64,000 bases of DNA from positions 62,001-126,000 of the forward strand of contig DASXUX010000004.1 of NCBI GenBank assembly GCA_036504595.1, given 5' to 3'. Of this stretch, positions 1 to 8,764 are shown piece by piece. Each line of letters opens with the position of its first letter. Position 1 is the stretch's first letter. Source of the DNA: DASXUX01 sp036504595. GTDB lineage: Bacteria; Planctomycetota; SZUA-567; H5-PLA8. Below the pieces are notes generated by a model. The model did no database searches, was not told the DNA's origin, and was given only the letters and a program-made list of their open reading frames with translations. Position numbers and translations under genes: made by a program.

Positions 1-594
1 TCCCGCCGTTCTCGAAACCCTGAACCCCAAACCCTGAACCCTGCCATTCCCGTCCAAGACTGCACAATGTAGGACATTTTGCCAAAATTGTCCCGCTTTC
101 CCTCAGCTCCAACCCCGTAAAAAAGTGCACATGTGCACCAGAACCCTTTCCGTTTCTTCTCAGTTTTCAAAGGCCACCTTCAGCCGAGACAGAGTATCCC
201 ATCTGCCCCATAGAACTATGACGATCCAGCCGCCAAAATGTTGCAAAGATTTCGGTTGAGTTTATATTATCGCATTGGGCATCGCCTGACTCTGTCGACG
301 CGGTGCTCGTGTCGCAGGGTGGCCCACCCGGCCATCGTGCCGGGTGGGTGCCGAAGACACAAGAACCGTGCAGCACTTCGAGATCGAAGCCCGTCAAGAG
401 AAGCAGGAGGAACGGCAGCAACAAAAACCGTTCGCGAACTCGCCACTCACCCGGACGGACTTGGCGTCCGTCCACCGAGTGGCCATCAGCCGCGCGCTCG
501 TTGCACACGGCCTTTTGTTGTTTCGGAGGAAGCGATTTACTCTGCCTATCAGGAGGCCAGTTTGGTCAAACGTTCCCTAGGGAGCACAATCCCC
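1..594. other. Intergenic region, no convincing gene
   Basis: No reading frame here has a ribosome site, a signal peptide or a family motif. It holds a tandem-word repeat at about 16-43 (AACCCTGAACCCC units), one copy of a repeat at 318-366 that is found again at 2233-2281, and a short hairpin near 455-475 (GGACGGACTTGGCGTCCGTCC). A frame open on the minus strand at 167-508 runs through the repeat and looks spurious. Confidence 0.6.
318..366. repeat. Dispersed repeat, copy 1 (palindrome-bearing)
   Basis: About 49 bases are almost identical to 2233-2281, differing at one base (AAGACAC versus AAGGCAC). The core is palindromic: CACCCGGC, a short ATCGT-type loop, then GCCGGGTG. Neither copy lies in a credible gene. 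Confidence 0.85.
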
Positions 595-1110
595 ATGTGG
601 ACGAGACGCCTTACAGTGTTGGTTTTTCTTGCTGCTTCACTTTTTGTTGCTGGCGCGGAATCCAAGCCCGCGGGTGTTGAACTGGAACTTGCGTGTCCAC
701 AGGAGGTGAGCGCCGGCTGCGTGCTGGACTTAAAGATCACGCTGCGCAATAGAACCGCGTCCACTATACATTTTGAAGTGTCGAGTGGTGACTTCGCGCT
801 CGTTGATCTGAATGCGGTCAAAGACGGCAAGGACGCGCCCTTGACCGCATTCGGTGACAGCATTGTTCATCCGAAGGTGCCCGGAGGCGGACATATACAA
901 CTTTGCCTCCTCAAAGAAGGCGAGAGTTTCAGCCAAATTTTTAGACTGAGCCGGTTCTTCGACTTTTCGCTTGTTGGCACTTACAGAATTAAGGCTGCGA
1001 GATATGGCGTAACGGATGCGGCAAAGAAACCGCTGGAACTCACGGCCGAAACGTCGGTAAAAATCACAGAGCCGATTCCAGATCAAGCGGACACGGACAA
1101 GGCGCAATAA
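595..1110 (+). CDS. Small secreted protein of unknown function
   Basis: The 171-residue product starts at an ATG preceded by AGGGAG. It opens with a clear signal peptide: basic MWTRR, a hydrophobic core to about residue 18, and cleavage near AGAES. The rest is beta-rich with alternating hydrophobic residues and phrases such as LDLKITLRNRT, which resemble Ig-like or BsuPI-type inhibitor folds, but no family can be named. A longer open frame reaches upstream to 238 but crosses the dispersed repeat and has no other support. The partial gene at the right end of the window has a similar look (signal peptide followed by a beta-rich domain with VRVHNPG), so both may belong to one group of secreted beta-sandwich proteins. 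Confidence 0.7.
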   Translation: MWTRRLTVLVFLAASLFVAGAESKPAGVELELACPQEVSAGCVLDLKITLRNRTASTIHFEVSSGDFALVDLNAVKDGKDAPLTAFGDSIVHPKVPGGGHIQLCLLKEGESFSQIFRLSRFFDFSLVGTYRIKAARYGVTDAAKKPLELTAETSVKITEPIPDQADTDKAQ

Positions 1111-1243
1111 AGGGGACAAAGAAACGGGGTAACGGGGGGGTAACGGGAACGCGCACGAAACTTTCTTAGCCGACAGCGGTACGAGATAAAAGGGCCGCGC
1201 ACGAACCTTTTTTTCGCTCGCGCGCATCCTTATCCCCAGCCCC

Positions 1244-2173
1244 CTACTTCCCAAGCTTCTCCTCAAAAAACCTCAGCATCGCCCCTTGCTGCGCCTTCCA
1301 ATCCGGTTCAGCCGGCGGATCGTTTGGCTTCTCGGCGTGCAGTCCGTGGCCGGCATTCTTGACGCGAAGCAGTTCCACTTTCACGCCGGCTCTTTTCAAA
1401 GACTCGGCGAGGCGCTCGGACTGTGAGATCGGGACAAGTTTGTCGAGCTCGCCATGCACGATCAGGAACGGCGGCGTGTCGGCGCTGGCGTGGAGCGCCG
1501 GGCTGGCCTGACGCCACACGTCCGTCTTCTGCTCGTACGTGCCGCCAAAAAACTTCACGAGTCCCGGATGGTTGATGTTGTTCGCGCCGAGAGCCGCGCC
1601 AGCTTCCGGCGTGAATTCGGCCGGCCCCGCCTGGTCCACGACGGCCTGCACGCGGCTGCTAATACCGTCGAATCCGCCTTTGCCTTCCAGTTCCTTGACG
1701 TTCCCAAGTGTGCCCAGACACGCGACAAGATGCCCGCCGGCACTGTGCCCCATCACGCCAATCCGGTTGGGGTTGACGTGAAACTTCTCGGCGTTGGCGC
1801 GCAGCCAGCGCACCGCCAGTTTGCAGTCCTCGATCTGCGCTGGCCACGGAGCTTCGCCGCTCAGCCGGTATTCAATGGAGGCGGTGAAGTAGCCTTTCTC
1901 CACCAGCCACGGTGCGTAGTAGCCAAGGTGCGACCCGCCCGACCAGCCGCCGCCGTGAATCAGCAGGACCGCCGGCATGGGTTCCTTTGGCGCTTCCTTC
2001 GGCCGCAAAATCTCCGCGTGCAGTTCGCGCCCGCCGCCGGTGCCAAACACGACGTTCGATTCCAGTTCTTGCCCCGCCGGCGGCCGAAATTGCGGTTTCG
2101 CCGCCTCGCCGGCACTCAAGGACCATGCCGTCGCAAACAACGTGACGGCGAAAAACATTCGAAACAACTTCAT
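1244..2173 (-). CDS. Secreted alpha/beta-hydrolase (BD-FAE / carboxylesterase type)
   Basis: The 309-residue protein has a signal peptide (residues 1-22). It carries the oxyanion-hole motif HGGGW (73-77), the nucleophile elbow GHSAGG with Ser144, and likely Asp244 (HGELDKLVP) and His276 (AGHGLH) to complete the triad. This pattern matches the esterase/lipase family that removes acetyl or feruloyl groups from plant and algal polysaccharides; the real substrate cannot be read from sequence. The start was chosen at the ATG with GGAGGT immediately upstream; a longer frame reaches into a repeat. It follows the GH39-like gene on the same strand, about 180 bases downstream, and is probably co-expressed for glycan breakdown. 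Confidence 0.88.
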   Translation of the reverse strand: MKLFRMFFAVTLFATAWSLSAGEAAKPQFRPPAGQELESNVVFGTGGGRELHAEILRPKEAPKEPMPAVLLIHGGGWSGGSHLGYYAPWLVEKGYFTASIEYRLSGEAPWPAQIEDCKLAVRWLRANAEKFHVNPNRIGVMGHSAGGHLVACLGTLGNVKELEGKGGFDGISSRVQAVVDQAGPAEFTPEAGAALGANNINHPGLVKFFGGTYEQKTDVWRQASPALHASADTPPFLIVHGELDKLVPISQSERLAESLKRAGVKVELLRVKNAGHGLHAEKPNDPPAEPDWKAQQGAMLRFFEEKLGK

Positions 2174-2201
2174 GGCACCTCCAGCACTGTTCTTCCGTGA
2201 G

Positions 2202-2227
2202 GAACACCGGCACCTCCGACCGCAGCG
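2202..2227. repeat. 26-bp repeat upstream of esterase start
   Basis: Identical over 26 bases to 2370-2395. This copy lies just upstream of the ribosome site of the esterase gene. The other copy encodes the last residues (SEVPVF) of the GH39-like protein. Confidence 0.9.
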
Positions 2228-2232
2228 GCACG

Positions 2233-2281
2233 GGGTGGCCCACCCGGCCATCGTGCCGGGTGGGTGCCGAAGGCACAAGAA
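2233..2281. repeat. Dispersed repeat, copy 2 (palindrome-bearing)
   Basis: Second copy of the 49-base repeat seen at 318-366. It lies between the two copies of the 26-bp repeat, so the gap between the GH39-like gene and the esterase is mostly repeat sequence. Confidence 0.85.
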
Positions 2282-2354
2282 GCCCTTCAGAAAACGTCCG
2301 CCGGCACGGCGATCGCCCAGCCTTCAAGGCGACCGCGAAAGCGGGACAAGGGCC

Positions 2355-4922
2355 TTATTCCTCGGTGACGAACACCGGCACCTCCGACCGCAGCGCCACA
2401 CTTACGTTGCCTCCAGCCGGTGCGAGTTTCTCGGTATCGCCCATCAGCCCCGTGACAACCATGGGCTTCGTCGCAGGAAGGCTGACCGTCCTGTTGCCAG
2501 CGGCACTCCAAAGACAAATCACGCTCCTGCCAGCCGGCAGGGACGCCAGCGCTACCGCCGATCCGAACCGGTACGCGATGACATCCGCTCCCAGGTTGAG
2601 CGTTTTCTCGACTTTCAATCCCTTCAGCATCCGCGTCATCGTGGCGTACGCGCAGTACGCCGGCTTCGGCCGGAAGTCTCGCGTGATGATCCCCATGCAA
2701 TGTTCGAAGTTGAAGGGATCGTCGCCATCGCAGCGGAAGTCGTACCAGGAGATGTTCGGAGCCACGTTGGACGCGATGGAATCGACGTACGCGCGCGCAA
2801 TCAGTTCGGCCTGCCGCCGCTGCGTCGTGACCTTGAAATCCATCGCCATGCTGTTGTGCGGCGTATGCGTGGCCCAGCCCATTTCTGTGATCCACACCTG
2901 CCGCGGCGAGCCGTCCGGTTTCTTCACCAGTTCCGCGACCTTCAGCAGATCGCCGATAAAAGACCGGTCGTCGAGATGTCCCCGGTACGGATGAATCGTC
3001 AGGATGTCGAAGGGCGCGCCGAGTTTCATCGTCAGCTTGATGAAGTTGTGGTCGATCCCCGCCGTCGAACAGCCCAGCACCTGCGCGTTCCGATTGGCTT
3101 TCTTGACCGCCGCGTAGGCCTGCTTAAGCAGCTCCGCATACATTTCGCGCGGCCCTTGCCAGAAGAAAATGTTCGGCTCGTTCCAGATTTCCCAATGCTG
3201 AATGTCCTCGCGGTAACGCTCCACGGAAGCCGCGACAAACTGGCAGTAGTCCTCGATTCCTTCCGGCGTGTACGGTTTCGTCCAGTTCGTCCAGTAGGAG
3301 AACTCGCCATAAATAGTGATGCCGTTGCGCTTGGCTGTCGCGACCACGCTGTCATAAAACTTCCAGTCGAACTTGCCCTTCGCCGGCTCGATCCGCTGAA
3401 ACGAAAACTCCTCTCGCGACCACTTCACGCCCGCGGCGGCGCCCATCTTTGCGGCGCGTTCCATTTCCGCCAGGCCCCGCGGGTCGCTGCCATAGCGGTA
3501 CAAGTACAGCCCCATCCCGAACGGCGACGCTGGCTCAAGCTGCGCCACACTTTCCGCCGGCACAACTGGCGCCATGTAGTACGCTTGAATCGGCGCTACG
3601 TCCTGGCCCGGCGCCAGCAGAGAGAACTCCGCTTCCAGAAATTTCTGGTCGCCCGCCGGCGGCGGTACGGCAACTTCAAAGGATTCGGCAGCCGGCGGGA
3701 TCGTGATTTTTCGCGAACTCTCCGCGACGGTCTTCCCCGCCCAATTGCGGATCGTCCATTTCATCTCGGCATCAGTGGGCTTGTCCGACAGGCTGCGGAT
3801 GGTCGCCACAAACTCGCGCTTTTCCTCTTTCTCGCGCAGATCGGCGACCATCGTCAGCAGCCTGCGCGATGAACATTCCGCTTCGACCCGGATGTCCAGC
3901 AATTCCAGTTCGCCGGCATCGCGCTTGCCGTTGCATTCCAGCGTAATTCCGTTGATCCGAAGCGGGCCATGCAACTTGCCGTCGTTCTCCCCGCCGTGCC
4001 ACGTCCAGCCTTCGCTCGGCGGCGCGGCCGTGACGAATTCCTGCACGCCGTCCTCGCCGGCGACGGGCTTCGGCGGACCGATGTTCTTCTCGAACGTCAT
4101 GAAGTGCGTGGCGAATCGAAGCCGCGCGCTGTGGCCGGAAGCATCGCCGCGGAAGCGAATGTGGATTTGTTTGGGCGTGCCGGGCAGTGAAACATCGCGC
4201 GGCCCAAGAACGATCCCCTCGCCTTTGTTAAAGTCGTATTTCCACTTCTTGTCGGTCAGTGATGTCTTCGCGCCCTGGCCATCGCCCCAGCAGTGCCAGC
4301 CCTCGTCCGGCGTGAACTTCATGGCTGGGTATGTCCAGACCGGAACAACCGGCTTGCCGAGGACAAACTGAATGTCATCCACGAAGAGCGCGCCCTGCTT
4401 CTTGGAATCGTTTTCCATCAGGAGCGCGATCATCGTGGGCGGTCCGTGTACCGCGCCGTCGTTCGCGCCGCCCCAGTGCCCGCCGAAGTTGAAGCACTCG
4501 ATCTCCACTTCAGCCCATTCGCCGTACGGCGGAGTGACGACGGTCTTCTGCAGCGTCTGCCCAGTCTGATCGGTGTAGCGGAAGGTCAGCCGGTTGCCGG
4601 ATGCGTTCTTCACCCACAATCGAAGGCATTGAATCAACGGTGCGCCGCTGAGCTTGCGCATGGCGGCAACGTAGTTCCCGCCGCCGCTGAAATCGAAGCT
4701 CAGCTTGCCGCTGTTCGCGCCGCTGTGAGCCGTCTCGGTGCTGCGCTCAAAGCTCCCTTTCGCTCCTGGAAATTCCGGACCATTCGAGAACTGCCACGCC
4801 CCTTCCTTCCACGTCTGATCGAAGTCTTCGATAAGTTGAACCTTCGCGTCTTCCGTTGAGTGGGCGTGCATAGCCAACGCAGCAAGAAAGATAACCATCC
4901 AGCAGTTCGCGCTCGATCGCAT
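2355..4922 (-). CDS. Secreted glycoside hydrolase, GH39 / clan GH-A type
   Basis: The 855-residue exported enzyme begins with a signal peptide (MRSSANCWMVIFLAALAMHA) after the ribosome site AAGGAG. Residues about 30-190 and 200-350 look like two beta-sandwich carbohydrate-binding domains; each ends in a strand such as ALFVDDIQF or ELELLDIRV. From about residue 480 there is a TIM barrel with the acid/base glutamate in IWNEPN (Glu582) and the nucleophile in VWITEMGW (Glu680), the classic spacing for clan A retaining enzymes. The closest recognisable family is GH39 (beta-xylosidase, iduronidase-like); substrate specificity is uncertain. Residues near 792-797 (ASLPAG) are encoded by a dispersed repeat, and the final residues by another. 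It is transcribed divergently from the nucleoside hydrolase gene and lies upstream of the esterase. Confidence 0.85.
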   Translation of the reverse strand: MRSSANCWMVIFLAALAMHAHSTEDAKVQLIEDFDQTWKEGAWQFSNGPEFPGAKGSFERSTETAHSGANSGKLSFDFSGGGNYVAAMRKLSGAPLIQCLRLWVKNASGNRLTFRYTDQTGQTLQKTVVTPPYGEWAEVEIECFNFGGHWGGANDGAVHGPPTMIALLMENDSKKQGALFVDDIQFVLGKPVVPVWTYPAMKFTPDEGWHCWGDGQGAKTSLTDKKWKYDFNKGEGIVLGPRDVSLPGTPKQIHIRFRGDASGHSARLRFATHFMTFEKNIGPPKPVAGEDGVQEFVTAAPPSEGWTWHGGENDGKLHGPLRINGITLECNGKRDAGELELLDIRVEAECSSRRLLTMVADLREKEEKREFVATIRSLSDKPTDAEMKWTIRNWAGKTVAESSRKITIPPAAESFEVAVPPPAGDQKFLEAEFSLLAPGQDVAPIQAYYMAPVVPAESVAQLEPASPFGMGLYLYRYGSDPRGLAEMERAAKMGAAAGVKWSREEFSFQRIEPAKGKFDWKFYDSVVATAKRNGITIYGEFSYWTNWTKPYTPEGIEDYCQFVAASVERYREDIQHWEIWNEPNIFFWQGPREMYAELLKQAYAAVKKANRNAQVLGCSTAGIDHNFIKLTMKLGAPFDILTIHPYRGHLDDRSFIGDLLKVAELVKKPDGSPRQVWITEMGWATHTPHNSMAMDFKVTTQRRQAELIARAYVDSIASNVAPNISWYDFRCDGDDPFNFEHCMGIITRDFRPKPAYCAYATMTRMLKGLKVEKTLNLGADVIAYRFGSAVALASLPAGRSVICLWSAAGNRTVSLPATKPMVVTGLMGDTEKLAPAGGNVSVALRSEVPVFVTEE
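2370..2395. repeat. 26-bp repeat at the end of the GH39-like gene
   Basis: Matches 2202-2227 exactly. It falls inside the coding sequence and supplies part of the C-terminal tail SEVPVFVTEE. Confidence 0.9.
2527..2556 (-). repeat. GGTAGCGCC-type repeat inside the GH39-like gene
   Basis: On the minus strand this reads GGTAGCGCTGGCGTCCCTGC and on into a palindromic GCCGGCTGGC. It is one of four related copies in this window (others near 37508, 49961 and 60602), all within reading frames. Here it encodes ASLPAG on the sense strand. Confidence 0.75.
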
Positions 4923-5045
4923 GAGACACTCCTTGCAGCGGCGTTCAATTTTCCGTGCTCGTTCAAAGCGCGGAATCTCTTCTACATAACCCGGCGATTG
5001 CCCGCTAGCATAAGGCGATTGGCGAAGAGAACAGGGGAGGTCGGA

Positions 5046-6059
5046 ATGCGAGCGTTTCTTGCGGCGGCGATTTTGTTGACCACGATCGTGGCGTTTGGTT
5101 CGCTCGCTCGCGCGGCCGACGCCGAGAAGCCCGCTGGCGCGAGCGATAAGGCGCCGGTCGCAATCATCTTCGACACAGACATCGGATCGGACTGCGACGA
5201 TGCCGGCGCGCTGGCGCTGCTGCATGCGTTGGCGGACAAGGGCGAGGTGGATCTGGTCGGCGTCATTTTCAGCAGCGGAAAAAACCGCTACGGCTCGGGC
5301 GTGTGCGACGCCATCAACCACTGGTACGGCCGCGGCGATTTGCCGCTGGGACAATATGCGGGCAAGGACGTCGGCGACCCGCGAGACTCGTACAATTCGC
5401 GCATCGCCAAGGACACCACGACCTTTCCGCACAAGATCGTGGACAATGCGCCAGAGATGGTCGCGGCCTACAAATTGATGCTTCGCTCCCGGCCTGACGG
5501 AAGCGTGACGATTCTGACGGTCGGCCACCCACACGGCCTGGTTCATCTGATGCGTGACAAAGAAGGCCTGGAACTGATTCGCAGCAAGGTGCGCCGCTGG
5601 GTCGCCATGGGCGGCTCAAGCGACGGCCCGTCGCCGGATTGGAACTTCACGCAAAACGGAATGGGCAACTATCTCGCGGAACTTCTCGCGAACTGGCCGA
5701 TGGAAGCCATCTTCAGCCCGGATGGTTCGGACGTGACAACCGGCAATCGACTCCTGCCGCAGACACCCGAAAACAATCCCGTGCGCGAAGCGTACCGGTT
5801 GTGGGGCGATTGCCTGAAGAAAGGCCGTTCCAGTTGGGATCAGATCGCGGCGTTGGCCGCCGTGCGGCCGGAATACTTTGAGTTCGAGCGTCACGGCCAG
5901 TCGGAGCGAACCGCGGACGGCAAGAGTTTTTGGAACGCCAAGGCGGACAATCCCAAGCACAGCCGCGCGCGTGTGAAGATCGACAAGAAGAAGCTGGCCG
6001 ACATTATTGAGGAACTGATGGCAGCGCCGCCGCGGAACAAAGCGGGCACAACGAAGTGA
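5046..6059 (+). CDS. Exported nucleoside hydrolase (IUNH family)
   Basis: The 337-residue protein hydrolyses N-glycosidic bonds of nucleosides, by family membership. The signature DTDIGSDCDD at 43-52 provides the calcium-binding aspartates, and the later NFTQNGMGNYLAELL segment fits the family core. Unlike the usual cytoplasmic enzymes it starts with a signal peptide (MRAFLAAAILLTTIVAFGSLA), so it should act in the periplasm or outside. The start has GGGGAGG just upstream. Such exported members are common next to glycan-degradation genes in PVC bacteria, where they may act on other N- or O-ribosides; that is an inference. It is divergent from the GH39-like gene with 123 bases between. Confidence 0.88.
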   Translation: MRAFLAAAILLTTIVAFGSLARAADAEKPAGASDKAPVAIIFDTDIGSDCDDAGALALLHALADKGEVDLVGVIFSSGKNRYGSGVCDAINHWYGRGDLPLGQYAGKDVGDPRDSYNSRIAKDTTTFPHKIVDNAPEMVAAYKLMLRSRPDGSVTILTVGHPHGLVHLMRDKEGLELIRSKVRRWVAMGGSSDGPSPDWNFTQNGMGNYLAELLANWPMEAIFSPDGSDVTTGNRLLPQTPENNPVREAYRLWGDCLKKGRSSWDQIAALAAVRPEYFEFERHGQSERTADGKSFWNAKADNPKHSRARVKIDKKKLADIIEELMAAPPRNKAGTTK

Positions 6060-6198
6060 TGCGGCGCTAGAGGTGGCCTGCATCCCGTCTCGCGTGATGC
6101 TTCGCTTGAGCGCTGCCGAAGGTGAAGCGACGTTCTTCTAACCGCAAAGACGCGAAGGCGCGCTGGGATCGGCGGCGCCACAAAACGACGCCCAAAGA

Positions 6199-6222
6199 AA
6201 AACCCCTCTCGCGAGGGGTTTT
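6199..6222 (-). terminator. Intrinsic terminator after the tRNA pair
   Basis: The perfect 10-bp stem AAAACCCCTC / GAGGGGTTTT has a four-base loop TCGC. Read on the minus strand it is followed by a T-rich run (TTTTTCTTT), placing it directly downstream of tRNA-Asp. Confidence 0.85.
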
Positions 6223-6247
6223 CGATGCTGTGCTGCTACTGTGTTTT

Positions 6248-6324
6248 TGGCGGGCCCGACGGGACTCGAACCCGCAACCCTTGGATCGACAATCCAATAC
6301 TCTAACCAATTGAGCTACGAGCCC
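6248..6324 (-). tRNA. tRNA-Asp (anticodon GTC)
   Basis: Cloverleaf read on the minus strand: acceptor GGGCTCG pairs with CGGGCCC, D arm GCTC...GAGT, anticodon stem TTGGA/TCCAA with loop TTGTCGA, and T arm GCGGG TTCGAGT CCCGT. The discriminator is G and CCA is encoded (6248-6250). It lies 38 bases downstream of tRNA-Val and probably shares its transcript. Confidence 0.97.
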
Positions 6325-6362
6325 GCGCGTATTCTGTTTTCATTACTGCCGCCAGCGAAGGC

Positions 6363-6439
6363 TGGTGGGCGATACTGGACTCGAACCAGTGACCCCCTGC
6401 TTGTAAGGCAGGTGCTCTAACCAACTGAGCTAATCGCCC
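6363..6439 (-). tRNA. tRNA-Val (anticodon TAC)
   Basis: Cloverleaf read on the minus strand: acceptor GGGCGAT / ATCGCCC, anticodon stem CCTGC/GCAGG around loop CTTACAA (anticodon TAC), T arm ACTGG TTCGAGT CCAGT, discriminator A and encoded CCA. It is the first gene of a two-tRNA minus-strand unit. Confidence 0.97.
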
Positions 6440-6564
6440 AGGTCGTTAACTCGGGACGACTGTTCGTCGCGTCCGTCTCGCCGCAAGAATTCTTAACATC
6501 CACTCGTGTGATGCGCAACAGTATTTTGGTGATTGTGAGCAGAAGCAAAGACGAAAAGCGCGTT

Positions 6565-8631
6565 TCATTTCTCCGCCGCGTGCCCAAGTGCATCCAGCGG
6601 CTCCTCTATGGTAAGTTTCCCGCCGAGAACAGTTCGCAATTCCGGTAAATCGTATGTTGTCAGCGCGCCATGGACGAGACTTGTCAGCGGCGTGCTTTGA
6701 TAGCCCAGATCGACGACGTTACTCCAAGATGTCAGCCCCCGCACCAGCTTCGTGGACTGGAAGATCTGCGGCTCCAGCGCCGCCGCGTGCAGCGCGGGAA
6801 TGCACGAATGCCCGTACGCAATCAGTTCCAGGCCGCACGCTTTATCCCAGTTCGTCTGCTCGTTGAGCCATCGCGCCGTCCAGAGGATGTCTTCGGTGCG
6901 CATCCCCACGTAGCTGCGGCCAAGCAGATATGCAATATAAAAATCCTGGCCGTCCGGGCCGTGCAGCGCGGGAGTGAAGTATTTCTGCGGATGCTGCAGC
7001 GTCTGACCGCAACCGCGCAAGTCGATGGCGAGCACCGCTCGTCCCGCTTCGACGAGTTTCTCCGCGATGCCGCCTTCGCCCGCGACCGCCTGGCAGCCGT
7101 CTGCGTGCACGCACAGCGTAGCCCCTTTGGCGGCGCCGTTCGGCAGGAACAACAGCGCCGGCAGCGCGATTCCTTTCTCCGGAACGAAAGCAAGTTTCTC
7201 GATGCGGTACTCTTTCCGCTTGATCGTCTCGCCTTTATGGACCTTGATCTGAGGCAATTCATCGGCGCGCCGAATTCCCGCGAGCGGCCGCACACGCTGG
7301 AGCATTTCTTCGCGCGGCGTTTTCGACCAGAGATCCTTTCGCGCGGCGGCAAGAGTCGCGGAATAGTCCCGGTTCAGGTCGTACACGTTTCGCGCGCCGT
7401 CGAGCAGCATGACCTGCCCTTTGGGCGTGCAATGCAGCTCTGTTTCCGAGAAGACTTTCAGATCCCTGGGCTCGGCGACCTCTCGCTGCTGTCCGCCCAG
7501 CCAGCGGACCATCCAGCCGACCGCGGCTTCGCGCAAACCCAGCGTGAAACCGTGCTCCTCGTTGACCTCGACTCTGCTCATCCGGTCGCCGGCGCCGAGT
7601 AGTGAATAGAGTTTGTGCGCCGCTTCGAAACTGGCTTTCGCGTCTTCAATGTTGAAGAAGTCGCGGGTCGCGGTGCACATCAGCGTGGGCTTGGGCGCGC
7701 GCATCATCGGATAGTCGGCGTGATCCATGCCGAACGACAACTGGCCGAAAATGTTCTGCTCGGCATCCTGAGCGCCATTCGTCTTCAGCAGCCGTCCGAA
7801 AAGGCCACAGATGTAGCATGCCGGCGCGGCCGCGGCGATGCGTTCATCCAGCGCCATCAGATAGGATGTCTGGGTTCCGCCGCCGCTGTTGCCGGTGCAG
7901 CCGAGACGCTTCGGATCGATGTCGGGTCGCGACGCAAGATAATCCAGCGCGCGCATGCCATCCCAGATTTCAAAACGCGCCGTGTTGCGGCCCAGCAGAA
8001 TGCTCCCCACGCCAACCATGTTGTGCGCCGGAACGCTGAGCAACCGCGGCTTGCCGGCGGCGTCCAGAAGCTGCGCACGCTCGCCCTGATCGATCGGGTC
8101 GAAGATGAACGCGGCCACGCCATTCAGCGCCGCTAGCGCGCACACGCGCTGATACGAATCGTACGCTTTACCGTTGTTCGAGTGCCCGCACGGCACGATC
8201 ACGCCCGGATACGGCGGTTTGTGGACTGGCAAGTCCGGAAGAAAAAGCGCGCCGGTGACGAAATGCCGCGGCTGGCTTTCAAAGATGATTTTCTCGACGC
8301 GAAAGCCGTCCCGCTGAAGCGAGCCGGTGACTTTTGCATTGAGCGGCGTGCGTTCCGGAAAACCGCCGATGGCTTCGACGAATTTCGCGCGCAGGTGCGT
8401 TTGGTACGCTACAATTTCTTCCGGCGTTTTTCGTTTCTCGTAGTTCTCGCGCCAGCGCTTCTGCGCGTCCTCAACTTGGCGCAGCAGGTAGCGGTTCATC
8501 ATCGCCGAGGGCTTCTCAATGCCCGCCTGACGCAGTTCCTCAGAAACGGGTTCGGGCGGTGCGGCTTTTTCCTGAGCAATAGCCATGGATTGGAGCATCC
8601 CAAGTAGCGCGAGGACGGCGTAGCGGCGCAT
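6565..8631 (-). CDS. Secreted double-domain alpha/beta-hydrolase (acetyl xylan esterase-like)
   Basis: The 688-residue protein has a signal peptide (MRRYAVLALLGMLQSMAIAQ) behind GGAGG. The N-terminal half (to about 400) resembles AXE1/dienelactone-type hydrolases: substrate-side VPCGHSNNGK and nucleophile motif GNSGGGTQ with Ser249. The C-terminal half repeats the fold (LCVHADGCQAV, VLAIDLRGCGQT, AYGHSCIPALHAA), but its elbow GHSCIP is degenerate, so it may be non-catalytic. Such tandem hydrolases of about 700 residues are common in Planctomycetota-like genomes; the substrate is unknown, with deacetylation of polysaccharide a reasonable guess. It is divergent from proS. A longer frame upstream lacks a ribosome site. 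Confidence 0.82.
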   Translation of the reverse strand: MRRYAVLALLGMLQSMAIAQEKAAPPEPVSEELRQAGIEKPSAMMNRYLLRQVEDAQKRWRENYEKRKTPEEIVAYQTHLRAKFVEAIGGFPERTPLNAKVTGSLQRDGFRVEKIIFESQPRHFVTGALFLPDLPVHKPPYPGVIVPCGHSNNGKAYDSYQRVCALAALNGVAAFIFDPIDQGERAQLLDAAGKPRLLSVPAHNMVGVGSILLGRNTARFEIWDGMRALDYLASRPDIDPKRLGCTGNSGGGTQTSYLMALDERIAAAAPACYICGLFGRLLKTNGAQDAEQNIFGQLSFGMDHADYPMMRAPKPTLMCTATRDFFNIEDAKASFEAAHKLYSLLGAGDRMSRVEVNEEHGFTLGLREAAVGWMVRWLGGQQREVAEPRDLKVFSETELHCTPKGQVMLLDGARNVYDLNRDYSATLAAARKDLWSKTPREEMLQRVRPLAGIRRADELPQIKVHKGETIKRKEYRIEKLAFVPEKGIALPALLFLPNGAAKGATLCVHADGCQAVAGEGGIAEKLVEAGRAVLAIDLRGCGQTLQHPQKYFTPALHGPDGQDFYIAYLLGRSYVGMRTEDILWTARWLNEQTNWDKACGLELIAYGHSCIPALHAAALEPQIFQSTKLVRGLTSWSNVVDLGYQSTPLTSLVHGALTTYDLPELRTVLGGKLTIEEPLDALGHAAEK

Positions 8632-8764
8632 AAGCAAGCCTCCGAGTTGAGCATCAAGTAGTTGGGGCAGTGTACCCCACGCGTTTGTCCGTGCAATCGA
8701 AGCATCTTTCATATATTCTGATTCTCTGACGACGGGAACTTTTTACAGGAGAAAATCGAGGCGC

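Noticed and set aside
167..508. Minus-strand frame with a Leu-rich stretch near the left end
   Set aside because: It passes through a dispersed repeat and has no ribosome site; the Leu run comes from CAGGAGGAACGG-like repeats.
1150..1215. Direct repeat CGCGCACGAA(A/C)CTTTCTT / CGCGCACGAACCTTTTTTT
   Set aside because: Two short copies only, in a gap between convergent genes; noted but too little to call an element.
1977..3872. Long plus-strand open frame opposite the GH39-like gene
   Set aside because: Arg/His/Leu-rich composition typical of a GC-rich shadow frame, with no motif or ribosome site; the minus-strand gene has catalytic motifs and a signal peptide.
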